Notes: generated from the sequence alone by a model not told the origin. A stretch of 64,000 bases of DNA from Bacteroides faecium (GCF_012113595.1 NZ_CP050831.1:6200001-6264000); one strand, 5' to 3'. Shown: positions 27,601 to 36,034, counted from the stretch's first letter. Numbers and translations are program-made.

Positions 27601-30177
27601 CCGATAGAGTACGCCATTCATATATTTCCAAAGCCCCGGCTCTACCGGCCCTGCCAATATATTCTTCTTATAACGCGGCAATCCCTGAAGTGAAACTGGA
27701 AACAAATCTCTATTATGTTCCAGAGAAGTATATCCCCACCCTTCCGCTACGGGAAGCCGGCAGAGATACCGTTCATATCGTTTTTTCTCTTCCGGGGTAA
27801 ACTTATAATCATAATATTTCCCTTTCTTCTGTCTTAGCCAAACCATTGATACGCCTTGCGGCAACTGATTCATATCAAAACTCAGTATCGTTTTCTTGCC
27901 CCGTTCAAAGGCCAAAGAGTCAATAATAAAAGCCCGGTCATGCATCCGTAAAGTTATCTTCTGCTTTCCCCACGGACGAAATACAGGAAAAGAATACTCT
28001 TTCGGCTGCTCCGTCCACGAGAAATAACAGGGAACATCGTCCTGCTCAATCACATAAATATCCACCGCTTCCCCGTTCAGCATCACATAAGGAGCAAACT
28101 GGGTAGTTCCGTCCGGCGTGTCCGCCGTCTGCCTGAACAGATTTCCCGAAGGATAAGCAAACTGATAATAAGGCAATTTCTCCAAATGAAGCAACTGGTT
28201 CCAACGTTTATAATCCAACCTGCCGGTATGCAGATATTCTTTTTGCCGCATCGAATAAGAAGCACGCTGCTCACGCGGACGGGGAGCGCTGCCATAATAA
28301 GGCAAATCGGGCACATAATAATTTAATTGACTATTCACGGCAAAAGCCGTCAAGTCCACATTGGCAACCGGATGCCCCTGGATATTCGTTACATTCAGTT
28401 TTGTGGTTACTTTCTGTCCGGGATACACGCGTTCGGGCAAATCGGATTCAATCAACAACCGTTCGGAAGGAGAAGTGTACGAGCGTTTCAGCATACATTC
28501 CTTATCTCCCATAAAATAGAATATCTCCACGTAATAGACAGAAGACGGGTCTATTTCACCAGAGCGATGTTCCATCTCCTTTCCCGAACCTTTTTGCAAT
28601 AACCGGTTGCCCTGATATACATACCAGGAAAGTTCCAGTTGCAAAGGATTGGAAAGAGAGACACAGAACGAATCCTTTTCTATTCCGCCATTCAATTTCA
28701 GTTTGGAATCCAGTCTGTCGGCAGCAATGACTGTTTCATAATTCGCTTCGGGGATTTTAAACCGATAGTCGGAAACAGATTGGTTGAATGGTTCCCGATA
28801 AGGCAAACGTATTTTCTTTACTTCTTTCTTATCTCCATAAACCAGTTCCGCTGCTACCGGACGTTCTACGCCCGAATCAAAGAAAGAAAAGCAGATAGTA
28901 TCCGCTTGTGTCGTACATTGCACATCGTGGCTGGAATAGTAGAAAGTCGCTTTGTCCTGTTGTTCCAACCGACTATTATCAGCAGTCAGCAACACGACAT
29001 TTACACTATAAAAGCAGTCGGAAGCGCCGAATATTGCAGAAGGGATATTTACCGAGGCTTTTCCCGAAACATCCAGTTCCGCCTGCACAGACATCAACGT
29101 ATCCGGCAAAGAGAGGATTTCCGTATAAGATTTCAACACTTGCTGCCTGTTGATGGTAACTTCCACATTCACTTCCCGCAGAGGAAGTCCGTTGGCATCC
29201 GTGGCACTAATATCTATCCGGTTGCCCTGTGGCGCATACTGCACGTTCGAAGCCAACTTGACAAGCAACTTATTCCCGTTCAGCTCATAATCCTCGTATT
29301 TGAACCCTGTAGAACCGACAATACGTCCCCGCTTGTCACGAAGCTGGATGATATACATCTTGTCCAACTTCAGATTCAATGAATCGTCCAACTGAAATTC
29401 TCCTGCATATCCCCCCGGATGATAAGGAGTGACAGGCATTATCTTCTTATAGTCACGTCCGGAAGAACCGGTACGCATCCACAAAGAAAGTTCCTGTTTC
29501 AAAGGTCGTTTATGCTCCGAGAGAGCATAAGATTTAAAACGAACCGTCTCGCCCGGTTTATATTTATTCTTATCCGTAATCAGATAACTATAAAATTCCG
29601 GGCCGCTTTGCTGACCATAATCATTCCGATACCAAGGCGAAACAAGATGTTTCCGCAAATCAAATACTGCCCGGAACTTGTCTAACTCCACCGTCAGGAT
29701 ATGTTGCTCTTTCTGCGACCAGTTATCATCCGTATACGTCTGGCTGTCTTTATCGTAATATACCGCCCTGCCGCCAACACGTACTTTAGCATCTTTTCTG
29801 ATTGCTCCTTCGGCATCAACCACTTGGAGAGTCAGCACCCCATACTCTTTGAACAGAAAAACGTGGAAAGGAATCACTGGGGTATACCGGTAATGAACTT
29901 CGTTCCGCTCTACATTAGCTAGCAGGAAATGTCCCCTGGCAGGAAGTTCAGTCCACGTTTTAGTGAAACGGGCAAATGGCGTCTGCTGTATTCTGTCCCA
30001 ATCCTTACGTCCGAGTTTACCTTTGAGAAGCTTCAAGGCATCCTTATTGTTCAATTCGAAAACAACCGTTTCGGGAGAAGCGTCGCTTCCAAGCATCGGT
30101 TGTCCGAAAGTCCAGTCAGAAAGAAGCAGTAACCCCAGTAGTAACAGGCTTTTTATTCGAAATCGCATGGTGCTCAT
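24610..30177 (-). CDS. Alpha-2-macroglobulin-like exported protein with SusC-type N-terminal segment inserted
   Basis: About 1855 residues with a signal peptide (FRIKSLLLLGLLLLSDWTFG). The N-terminal half has macroglobulin (MG) beta-sandwich domains (SYLITDKNKYKPGETVRFKS is the MG2 hallmark). Around residues 1050-1150 a carboxypeptidase-regulatory-like domain (ICGYVVDSTGEGLIGCTVLV, SYIGFKTQEI) is followed by EEVVVVGYGVSAKRSLTGAV, closely resembling the start of a SusC receptor (TonB box and plug). The A2M core follows (TDKTGTVRFETTFPDNMTKW) with a CNEQ thioester motif near residue 1407, so protease trapping by covalent linkage is plausible. Start 30177 is downstream of a -7 element. The HTCS start overlaps its stop by four bases. 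Confidence 0.85.
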   Translation of the reverse strand: MSTMRFRIKSLLLLGLLLLSDWTFGQPMLGSDASPETVVFELNNKDALKLLKGKLGRKDWDRIQQTPFARFTKTWTELPARGHFLLANVERNEVHYRYTPVIPFHVFLFKEYGVLTLQVVDAEGAIRKDAKVRVGGRAVYYDKDSQTYTDDNWSQKEQHILTVELDKFRAVFDLRKHLVSPWYRNDYGQQSGPEFYSYLITDKNKYKPGETVRFKSYALSEHKRPLKQELSLWMRTGSSGRDYKKIMPVTPYHPGGYAGEFQLDDSLNLKLDKMYIIQLRDKRGRIVGSTGFKYEDYELNGNKLLVKLASNVQYAPQGNRIDISATDANGLPLREVNVEVTINRQQVLKSYTEILSLPDTLMSVQAELDVSGKASVNIPSAIFGASDCFYSVNVVLLTADNSRLEQQDKATFYYSSHDVQCTTQADTICFSFFDSGVERPVAAELVYGDKKEVKKIRLPYREPFNQSVSDYRFKIPEANYETVIAADRLDSKLKLNGGIEKDSFCVSLSNPLQLELSWYVYQGNRLLQKGSGKEMEHRSGEIDPSSVYYVEIFYFMGDKECMLKRSYTSPSERLLIESDLPERVYPGQKVTTKLNVTNIQGHPVANVDLTAFAVNSQLNYYVPDLPYYGSAPRPREQRASYSMRQKEYLHTGRLDYKRWNQLLHLEKLPYYQFAYPSGNLFRQTADTPDGTTQFAPYVMLNGEAVDIYVIEQDDVPCYFSWTEQPKEYSFPVFRPWGKQKITLRMHDRAFIIDSLAFERGKKTILSFDMNQLPQGVSMVWLRQKKGKYYDYKFTPEEKKRYERYLCRLPVAEGWGYTSLEHNRDLFPVSLQGLPRYKKNILAGPVEPGLWKYMNGVLYRHEGGFSYGFEGNVVYKYKDDELCPTRLYFSSVAKIPTLDDSHLSPERFRKLVEEHRKGISWHPSRIYFSLPDKKLNFRLPEERDSTGVANLFFRDCVTGEIVYPDTLVRKSRIYSKLPAGIYDAILLYKNGKYLKQDSLQIRPYTYMDVSMESLSLHECDSLSAKWLLAGGEAGFIGTNPSFGKTMRITQYVRHYGGKICGYVVDSTGEGLIGCTVLVKGTMEGTITNVDGYFEMDCGRSGDLLQISYIGFKTQEIMATPGMNLMITLEEDSQALEEVVVVGYGVSAKRSLTGAVAGLSADSSAPASAPLEKLEEQDKETKDEVDAGQIYNELMQLSGLRRNFSDVAFWQPRLFTDKTGTVRFETTFPDNMTKWEAVVYAMNHRLQTGTFRRSVRSYKPLMAELKTPRFLIDGDRSALVGTIRNYLEGQQIKGNVQFRVDGEARMEREVNLTEGFHETLPMQAANTDSVTMSYLFTRDDGYKDGEEYTIPVLPQGTELAEGTLSILSDPETVKVQSGKDEEVTISIMDNQLDVYKESVNYLNGYRYLCNEQLASKLMGLLAYQKFMQNKGEPGKVDKTIKSIVRKLVNNQNKQKLWSWWGNMENTSYWMSAHILRALKLAKDAGYAVDLNLNGLEVNYAHVRPYRGMKLDDIEILHALYEWGVQADYSSAVKLLQPFVRQQEQKEDSLANRYKDYHPRSYLKEKLLLWEIKQQVDSVNVGDSVNRYLKKDILGGVYCDDGRRTSSWSWEGNKMINTLIAYRIIKNDSSLYKLKDKMQLYILRTKERGWNTYQASSAVATILTDILKESKGTIMGTTVSVSGKDNKQITEFPYQARLTAGESLLISKTGNEPLLYSVYSTKRVMDARESDSFKVESTLETDSLVAGMPVALTVTLQVKQEGAQYVMLEVPIPAGCSYASKPVNFSGGEVYREYFKEKTVIFSEKLPIGTYTFTIPLLPRFTGKYTLNPAKVELMYFPVVNANNEGKRIWITERKTKE

Positions 30178-30201
30178 AGTACTTAATAGATTGATTCTGA
30201 A

Positions 30202-30209
30202 CAAAAATA
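30202..30209 (-). promoter_or_regulatory. -7 element for macroglobulin-HTCS operon
   Basis: TATTTTTG on the minus strand (30209-30202). It argues against the upstream start at 30204 and for 30177 or 30168. Confidence 0.5.
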
Positions 30210-30377
30210 AAAATAAATATGCGAGTTCACTAATTATCGCCCGATTATTCTACGAATTAGTCTCTCAAAAGAAGATAAGATGGGTATAGATATTTGCCGG
30301 AGAATTATTAAGAAAAGTGTAAAGCGTAAACAAAACGCTTAATCAATGTTATAAAACATCTCTTTTTATTTGGATTA

Positions 30378-30408
30378 TTTGCAGATTTCACAGAAGTCCG
30401 TATCTTTG
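30378..30408 (+). promoter_or_regulatory. Full Bacteroides promoter (TTTG-N19-TATCTTTG)
   Basis: TTTG at 30378-30381, 19-nt spacer, TATCTTTG at 30401-30408. It faces a terminator 44 bp away and no protein gene. Confidence 0.75.
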
Positions 30409-30414
30409 CACTGT

Positions 30415-30476
30415 GTTTTTCATAGTATTAGATTTAAGGTTAACAAAGGTTGGAGCAAGGCGTTGCTCCTTTTTTT
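30415..30476 (+). ncRNA. Candidate small RNA of about 60 nt
   Basis: The inferred start is about 7 nt after the -7 element. The transcript would end at an intrinsic terminator, GGAGCAA-ggcg-TTGCTCC followed by seven T (30452-30476). No ribosome-binding site or open reading frame is visible in the roughly 37 nt before the stem, and no + strand gene follows (the next gene is on the minus strand). Promoter and terminator are both textbook, so a short independent transcript is likely; function and family were not recognised. A leftover leader or attenuator of a lost gene is the alternative. Confidence 0.6.
30452..30476 (+). terminator. Intrinsic terminator of the candidate small RNA
   Basis: Seven-base-pair GC-rich stem with a 4-nt loop followed by TTTTTTT. 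Confidence 0.85.
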
Positions 30477-30673
30477 ATGTCCATACCTCTCCTAAGTAAA
30501 GGAAAACCAGTTATTCATAAGGCAGAACAGTTGTTCTGTATCTGTTGCATTTGTCAATCTCATTTTACCGTCAGTGGCTTGCATTTTCAACAGGTTACAA
30601 TTTGTAACCGCTTCATTTCCCCTTCTTAAGTCTCTGTTTCAGTTTATTCTAATCTTTTCTACTATCTACGTTA

Positions 30674-31357
30674 TCATTCAACAGCCATAGAAGCAGAAAT
30701 GATTTTATCCAGTTCACGAATAACAATCATTGGATTTTTAAGAATCTCTTTTATTTGAAGCGTATCGTTCCGTAACATATTTACGAGTGCAGGATAATCC
30801 GCAAACTCCCTCATCAATGACTTTTTGTGTCTTTTATAAAAGAGAGTACCTTTCATAATAAGGAAACATTTGGCATAATCCATATCTGGTAGCTGATAAT
30901 AAAAGCAAGGGAGTACTTCCGAATAGCCACTAAGGGGGTCAACAAGGCACCATATCATTCCCACATACCCATTCACATTCTTACCTTGATAAATGGAAAG
31001 TAACATAACCGGGTTTTCAGCGATATATCCTTTATATCTTCCAACACCATTGTTGACAAACATAGGTTTCCATACACCGCTTATAGAATCGCCATTCTCT
31101 GATTTAATCTCCATCTTTTCTATATTCCTTATTTTATACTTCTCGGACTTGCCTTCTATATCAGAACTGATTTTGACTGAAACAGCCCTATCTGTCAATG
31201 GAAAAGAACGCAGATAACCTTCCACGATAGTCGAATCTTTAAGTGTCAGTATCGCATAAAGTACTTTTCTTTCTTTACCGAAAGAACAAACGGAAATTAA
31301 AGAGAATATTACCGAGCATAAAAATACTCTTTTCAGAATCAACCTGGAGTTTTTCAT
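30674..31357 (-). CDS. Exported protein of unknown function
   Basis: A 227-residue protein with a signal peptide (LILKRVFLCSVIFSLISVCSFG). The mature part starts ERKVLYAILTLKDSTIVEGYLRSF, a small beta-rich segment with alternating strands up to about residue 140, followed by a basic helical tail (about 160-227). No family was recognised. A -7 element TAGCTTTG lies at 31387-31380, so it has its own promoter. Its neighbour upstream on the same strand is a Crp-type regulator. Confidence 0.6.
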   Translation of the reverse strand: MKNSRLILKRVFLCSVIFSLISVCSFGKERKVLYAILTLKDSTIVEGYLRSFPLTDRAVSVKISSDIEGKSEKYKIRNIEKMEIKSENGDSISGVWKPMFVNNGVGRYKGYIAENPVMLLSIYQGKNVNGYVGMIWCLVDPLSGYSEVLPCFYYQLPDMDYAKCFLIMKGTLFYKRHKKSLMREFADYPALVNMLRNDTLQIKEILKNPMIVIRELDKIISASMAVE

Positions 31358-31379
31358 AACTTATTCATATTTTGCGCAA

Positions 31380-31387
31380 CAAAGCTA
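31380..31387 (-). promoter_or_regulatory. -7 element for the exported unknown protein
   Basis: TAGCTTTG on the minus strand, 22 nt before the ATG at 31357. Confidence 0.5.
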
Positions 31388-31428
31388 TGAATAACGAGAA
31401 GAAAAAAACTTGAAGTATTTCAAGACTT

Positions 31429-31998
31429 TCATTTATATCGAAGCTTTCTTCGTATATTACTGACCGTTTCGGGGGTAACTCCAAGAAATGACGCAATATC
31501 CTTTAGTGGTATTTTTTCTTTTAAGTCAGGACAGCGCCTCATTAACTTTATATATCGCTGCTCCGGTGTGTCACAATAAAATCCAAGCAAACGCTGGTAC
31601 ATCTCCGTAAATAAGATTTCAGCAGCATGCCTGCCCATACGCTGCGTATCCATATTAGTTTCCCAAAATTGATTGAGTACATGTATCGGTAACCAATAAA
31701 CCTCACAATCAGTCATTGCTTGTATGCAGACTGTTGTTCTGCTCCCAAGAATTAATGATGGATAATCACACACAAACTCACCCTGAAAAGAATATCCCAT
31801 AATATGCTCATTACCATCATCACTAGTACAAGTATAACGAAATATCCCACATTCTATTAATGCTACAAATTGAGTAACTTCATTTTGACGAACGAAATAT
31901 TCCCGTTTTTTTAAGATACGCAACTGACCCTTTTTGCGGAAAAGTTCCCTGATTGGAGTATAATCAAACTGCTCTATATATAAATTGAAATTTTTCAT
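31429..31998 (-). CDS. Crp/Fnr-family transcriptional regulator
   Basis: A 189-residue regulator. The N-terminal cyclic-nucleotide-binding-like barrel (LRILKKREYFVRQNEVTQFV, CGIFRYTCTSDDGNEHIMGY) lacks the residues expected for cAMP contact, so its effector is unknown. The C-terminal helix-turn-helix is IPLKDIASFLGVTPETVSNI, then RRKLRY. Divergent from and paralogous to the gene at 32331; both share the IxYCDTPE(Q/E)RY-type hinge. Members of this group in Bacteroides often act as local regulators of stress or surface genes. Confidence 0.85.
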   Translation of the reverse strand: MKNFNLYIEQFDYTPIRELFRKKGQLRILKKREYFVRQNEVTQFVALIECGIFRYTCTSDDGNEHIMGYSFQGEFVCDYPSLILGSRTTVCIQAMTDCEVYWLPIHVLNQFWETNMDTQRMGRHAAEILFTEMYQRLLGFYCDTPEQRYIKLMRRCPDLKEKIPLKDIASFLGVTPETVSNIRRKLRYK

Positions 31999-32330
31999 AT
32001 TCCGTCTCTATTAGATACTCGGTATTTGTGTCTTTAGTAACTCTTCTATTATGATTTAACGCTATATTATTGCTATACAAATTAGTATATAACAAATAAG
32101 CTTCTGCCAAATATAACACAAAGCTCCTAGAAATACGGAACTTACCGTGCTTTTTTTCATATAACTTGATTATTTTATTAATAATCTCTTCCCCCAAAAA
32201 GATAGAATGAACACAAATATTTAGCAGGGAACTATCCACAATAGTGTAAAGGATAAACAATTAACCGATTGTGTGACACTTATTTAATTTTTCTATATAT
32301 CTTTGCCCTAATGAAAATAATCTACCGGCA
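31999..32330. other. 332-bp divergent intergenic region between two Crp-type regulators
   Basis: Strongly AT-rich. It contains a TATCTTTG element at 32298-32305 facing right. A 98-codon frame on the minus strand has no recognisable features and overlaps the regulator, so it is not called. Confidence 0.6.
32298..32305 (+). promoter_or_regulatory. -7 element for second Crp-type regulator
   Basis: TATCTTTG, 25 bp before the ATG at 32331; no -33 at normal spacing. Confidence 0.55.
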
Positions 32331-32909
32331 ATGGGAGAATTCAACATATACAACGAAATACTCGATTTCAGCGAGTTCTTCAGTCTGTTTCTCAATAATG
32401 GAAAAAGGATTGATTTTAAGAAAAACGACTATTTTTGTAAAGTAGGCGAGCATTTTCCCTTTATAGGTTATCTTGAAAAAGGTTCATTCAGATACACCTG
32501 CGATGATTCTAGTGGGAAAGAACATATCCTGTCATACGCATTTGAGAATGAAGTTCTCGGCAATTATTCTCCTTTACAGAATAACAGTCGTGCAATTGCT
32601 AATATACAAGCTGTTCAAAACTCTGTCATATATATACTTTCAATATCTGAAGTAAATTCATTTTTCAACAGTAACATAGATGCCCAGCATCTTGGCAGAA
32701 GGATAGCAGAAGTTATTCTTTTTTCAATGGCACAAAGACTCAGAGCCATATATTGTGATACCCCGGAAGAGCGGTATCAAGCATTAACAGCAAAATGTCC
32801 TGACATATTAAACAGGATAACCTTGCGAGAAATGGCTTCCTATTTAATGATAACACCCGAAACATTGAGCCGGATTAGAAAAAGGATTGTACAGAGAAGT
32901 AAATCTTGA
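32331..32909 (+). CDS. Crp/Fnr-family transcriptional regulator (paralogue)
   Basis: A 192-residue regulator with the same layout as its divergent neighbour: effector barrel (GKRIDFKKNDYFCKVGEHFP, GSFRYTCDDSSGKEHILSYA), dimer helix, then the helix-turn-helix ITLREMASYLMITPETLSRI with RKRIVQR. The two proteins share FRYTC, GKEHI/GNEHI and YCDTPE segments, so they arose by duplication. It is followed by a DUF4377 lipoprotein gene and may control it or itself. Confidence 0.85.
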   Translation: MGEFNIYNEILDFSEFFSLFLNNGKRIDFKKNDYFCKVGEHFPFIGYLEKGSFRYTCDDSSGKEHILSYAFENEVLGNYSPLQNNSRAIANIQAVQNSVIYILSISEVNSFFNSNIDAQHLGRRIAEVILFSMAQRLRAIYCDTPEERYQALTAKCPDILNRITLREMASYLMITPETLSRIRKRIVQRSKS

Positions 32910-32986
32910 TTCAAATCAAGGTTATTATCCATTCTTTTGCTGTATTTTGTAGTCAGATAATTTTATATTTTAATTCGATTAGTATA

Positions 32987-33826
32987 ATGAGAACAAAAGA
33001 AAGATTTGGAATACTACTACTATTCCTTTATACATTCTGTTTTATCAGTTGTAGTGATGACGACAATGTTGTTGGAGAAATTGTCGTTATGTCTATTTCG
33101 TCCAAACTGGTGTGGGTTGAGGTTGTCACTTCAACCGAACATAAAGTTCAGGGTATGATAGAATGCACTATCAAAGATTCTAATGAGAAATTGCGTATTC
33201 TTCCCAATCAGATAGAAGGCTTTGAATACCAAAGCGGATATGAATATAAATTAAGGGTGAGGATAACCCCTTTCGATAATCCTTCCTCTAACGGTAGTAC
33301 AGAGAGGTATGAACTAATAGAGATAATATCTCAAAATAAAATAGTACCATTATTCAATATTCAGCTCATGTATGCAGTTGATGCAGAGCAGAAAGATATT
33401 ATCGAAAATGATTTAAAGAATAATTCATCATTCTTTGTTGGCGGCAGTTATCTTTTCAATTACGAGCTGACGGCATGGACACTTTTAGATGCAAACAATG
33501 TTCCAATAGAAAGTGGGACACTTCAAAGAAAGAGCAATTTTCCTTTGGAGACACCACTACCTGCATCCTATCAACTGTTACAACCGGATGAACAAATAGC
33601 CACGTATGCAATATGGTTCTTTTCTTCTATATCGAGATCTGAACAAATAGTGCACCCGTATGATGTCATTATTACATTAATGCCCGGTGGCGGAAGGGAT
33701 CCTTACTATCGTCTTTGGTTTTACGAAGATTTGACTAATTATTATAAGACTAAATTTCCAAATGCCGGAGTTAAAGGTGTAGTACGCGTTCAACGCCTGA
33801 ACAATAGCCAATTTACTATATCCTGA
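32987..33826 (+). CDS. DUF4377-containing surface lipoprotein
   Basis: About 279 residues from the ATG at 32987 (MRTKERFGILLLFLYTFCFI); upstream in-frame residues overlap the regulator's stop and are unlikely. Lipobox FISC is followed by SDDDN, a typical Bacteroides surface-export signal. Residues about 35-115 match DUF4377 (IEGFEYQSGYEYKLRVRITP, then YELIEIISQ), a small beta domain found in secreted and heat-shock-associated proteins. The C-terminal part (about 120-279) is not recognised. Function unknown. Confidence 0.75.
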   Translation: MRTKERFGILLLFLYTFCFISCSDDDNVVGEIVVMSISSKLVWVEVVTSTEHKVQGMIECTIKDSNEKLRILPNQIEGFEYQSGYEYKLRVRITPFDNPSSNGSTERYELIEIISQNKIVPLFNIQLMYAVDAEQKDIIENDLKNNSSFFVGGSYLFNYELTAWTLLDANNVPIESGTLQRKSNFPLETPLPASYQLLQPDEQIATYAIWFFSSISRSEQIVHPYDVIITLMPGGGRDPYYRLWFYEDLTNYYKTKFPNAGVKGVVRVQRLNNSQFTIS

Positions 33827-33875
33827 TTTCATACCATGCAGACATATCACAAAAACAAGTAATACATTTCAATAT

Positions 33876-33933
33876 TAATCGGTAGTATTTGCTACTAACT
33901 TCTTTAAGGAAAGTATGTAAATACTACCGATTA
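33876..33933. terminator. Bidirectional terminator-like stem
   Basis: A perfect 15-bp inverted repeat (33876-33890 with 33919-33933) around a 28-nt loop, between the convergent DUF4377 lipoprotein (+) and fructokinase (-) genes. Confidence 0.6.
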
Positions 33934-33941
33934 TATCTTTC

Positions 33942-34829
33942 CTATAATAATCTGTCTTTCAACACCTGCGGAAGTTCCGGCATCGCCCCGCTCTGCGTAC
34001 AGACATAAGCAGAAACTTCCACCGCCAACTTATGAGCTTCGGGAACCGGTTTACCGTTAAGTATAGAAGCACAGAAAGCTGCCGTGAAAGAATCGCCTGC
34101 CCCTACCGTATCGGCAACAGGAACTCTCGGTGTCTCCTGGAAAGAAACAACACCCGGGGTAAATACATAGCTGCCATTGATTCCGCAAGTCAAAATCAAC
34201 ATCTTCAGATTGTACTTAGCCAACAGAATCCAGCACTTATCCTGCAAGTCGATGCCCGGATAGCCGAACATACGGCTGATGGTCACCAGCTCTTCATCGT
34301 TAATCTTCAAGACATTGCAACGTTGGAAAGACTCACGCAACACTTCTTTGGTGTAGAAGTCCTGGCGGAGATTGATGTCGAATATCTTCAGTTGTCCGTC
34401 TATATCGGGCATTGTATCCAGAAAGCGGTTGATAGTGACACGGCTTACGTCATTGCGTTGCGCCAACGAGCCGAAGCAGACGGCACGTGTATTCAACGCC
34501 AAGCGTTTCAGTTCGTCCGTGAAAGGAATGTTATCCCAGGCAACGCCTTCCTTGATTTCATAACAAGGCACACCTTCAGCGTCCAGTGTCACTTGCACCG
34601 TACCGGTAGGGTAATCTACCCGTTCAATCTGAGTATTCAGTTTCTTGTCTTTGAATACTGACATTATCTCATCCCCCAGTTCGTCATTACCTACCGCACT
34701 GACTACACGGCTGTCAAAGCCGAATTGTGAAACATGGTAAGCAAAGTTTGCCGGAGCACCACCTATTTTCTTTCCTTCGGGCAGCACATCCCATAGCGCT
34801 TCACCCATTCCTACTATTATATTATTCAT
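33942..34829 (-). CDS. Fructokinase (PfkB family)
   Basis: A 295-residue cytoplasmic kinase phosphorylating fructose to fructose 6-phosphate. Both PfkB signatures are present: GGAPANFAYHVSQFGFDSRV near residue 23 and DTVGAGDSFTAAFCASILNG near 240, the latter with the anion-hole GAGD and catalytic aspartate. Assignment to fructose rests on position at the end of the fructan locus, directly downstream of the MFS permease (35-bp gap), as at the B. thetaiotaomicron levan locus. Last gene of the minus-strand run. Confidence 0.9.
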   Translation of the reverse strand: MNNIIVGMGEALWDVLPEGKKIGGAPANFAYHVSQFGFDSRVVSAVGNDELGDEIMSVFKDKKLNTQIERVDYPTGTVQVTLDAEGVPCYEIKEGVAWDNIPFTDELKRLALNTRAVCFGSLAQRNDVSRVTINRFLDTMPDIDGQLKIFDINLRQDFYTKEVLRESFQRCNVLKINDEELVTISRMFGYPGIDLQDKCWILLAKYNLKMLILTCGINGSYVFTPGVVSFQETPRVPVADTVGAGDSFTAAFCASILNGKPVPEAHKLAVEVSAYVCTQSGAMPELPQVLKDRLL

Positions 34830-34864
34830 GATAAACAGAGTTTAATTGATTCCCAAATATAAAA

Positions 34865-36034
34865 TTATTTTCTGATACGGAGCGTATAGAACAGCAGATA
34901 AAGCACTCCGATTGTCATAACGGCAATCGCTCCGTTCTGTCCCAGTGAAGTGTCCGAAGCCAGTCCCATCGCCAACGGGAATACCGTTCCACCGAAAAGC
35001 CCCATAATCATCAAGCCGGAAACTTCGTTTTTCTTACCCGGCAGATAAAGTAATGCTTGCGAGAAGATAACGGAGAATACATTAGAGTTGCCAAAACCAA
35101 TCAAGGCGATGCAAGCATAGATAATTGCTTTTTCATGGAAAATAAACAAACCTATCATGGCAATTAACATCATCACTACGCTGATGCCGAAGAAAGATTT
35201 CGGAGACATCTTACGTAAGATGAAAGATCCCAGGAAGCAGCCTGCCGTACGGAAGATAAAATAAAGGCTTGTCGCAAAAGCGGCATCGTCCAGTCCCATG
35301 CCGATACGTTCCATCAGAATCTTCGGGGCGGTAGTGTTCGTACCTACGTCGATGCCGACATGGCACATGATACCGATAAAGCAAAGCAGAATGAACGGTT
35401 TGCCGAGTAAGGCCAAGCACTGACCAAAAGTAGACGGTTTGCCCTCTTCCTTTTCTTCTTCAATCTGCGTGACGTTGAGCAGGAGAATGGCAACGACGGC
35501 TGCTATCATATAAATCGGGAAAAGAACGCGCCAGCCCAGGTCGAAAGACGGAATGGCCTGCGTCGCTCCCCACATAGCAATATATGGCGCAAGGAAAGAA
35601 GCAATCGCTTTCACGAATTGACCGAAAGTTAGGCTACTTGCCAAGCGGTCACCCCTCACGATGTTAGAGAGCAGCGGATTCAGGGAAGTCTGCATCAATG
35701 CGTTTCCGATGCCCAACAAAGAGAAGGAAATCAGCATCAGCATATAGCTGTCACCGAAAATGGGTAACAGTAACGAAGCGAATGTCACAAGCAAACTAAG
35801 CAATACGGTTTTCTTCTGACCGATACGGCTCATCAGCATCCCTGTCGGTACGGAGAAAATCAAGAACCAGAAGAAGACGAGTGAAGGAAAGATATTCGCC
35901 TGTGAGTCTGACAGACCGAGGTCTGCCTTTACATAATTGGAAGCAATGCCTACCAAGTCAACGAACCCCATGGCGAAGAAGCATAGCATCACCGGGATAA
36001 GTTTGGAGAGAGAAGAGTTTTTACTGTTTTCCAT
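34865..36034 (-). CDS. MFS sugar permease (fructose importer)
   Basis: A 389-residue inner-membrane carrier with about 12 helices of the major facilitator superfamily (FucP-like). Conserved features include the loop-2 motif GMLMSRIGQKKTVLL. It probably brings fructose released in the periplasm into the cytoplasm, next to fructokinase. The start ATG lies in the second half of a duplicated 28-bp unit, so an identical start region stands 28 bp upstream in another frame. Confidence 0.88.
   Translation of the reverse strand: MENSKNSSLSKLIPVMLCFFAMGFVDLVGIASNYVKADLGLSDSQANIFPSLVFFWFLIFSVPTGMLMSRIGQKKTVLLSLLVTFASLLLPIFGDSYMLMLISFSLLGIGNALMQTSLNPLLSNIVRGDRLASSLTFGQFVKAIASFLAPYIAMWGATQAIPSFDLGWRVLFPIYMIAAVVAILLLNVTQIEEEKEEGKPSTFGQCLALLGKPFILLCFIGIMCHVGIDVGTNTTAPKILMERIGMGLDDAAFATSLYFIFRTAGCFLGSFILRKMSPKSFFGISVVMMLIAMIGLFIFHEKAIIYACIALIGFGNSNVFSVIFSQALLYLPGKKNEVSGLMIMGLFGGTVFPLAMGLASDTSLGQNGAIAVMTIGVLYLLFYTLRIRK

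Larger units (their letters stand above)
30210..30673. other. Intergenic region with a candidate small RNA
   Basis: About 460 bp without a credible protein gene. It contains a complete + strand promoter and terminator (listed separately). Further right are two isolated palindromes: AGAAC-agtt-GTTCT (30524-30537) and GGTTACAA-t-TTGTAACC (30593-30609). They are not spaced at 22 bp and their role is unknown. Confidence 0.7.

Noticed and set aside
30524..30609. A fourth 22-bp palindromic array
   Set aside because: Two palindromes are present (30524-30537 and 30593-30609) but their spacing is not a multiple of 22 and no further cores were found.
31964..32260. 98-codon minus-strand frame between the Crp-type regulators
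   Set aside because: No recognisable domain or start context; it overlaps the regulator gene and lies in AT-rich sequence where such frames occur by chance.
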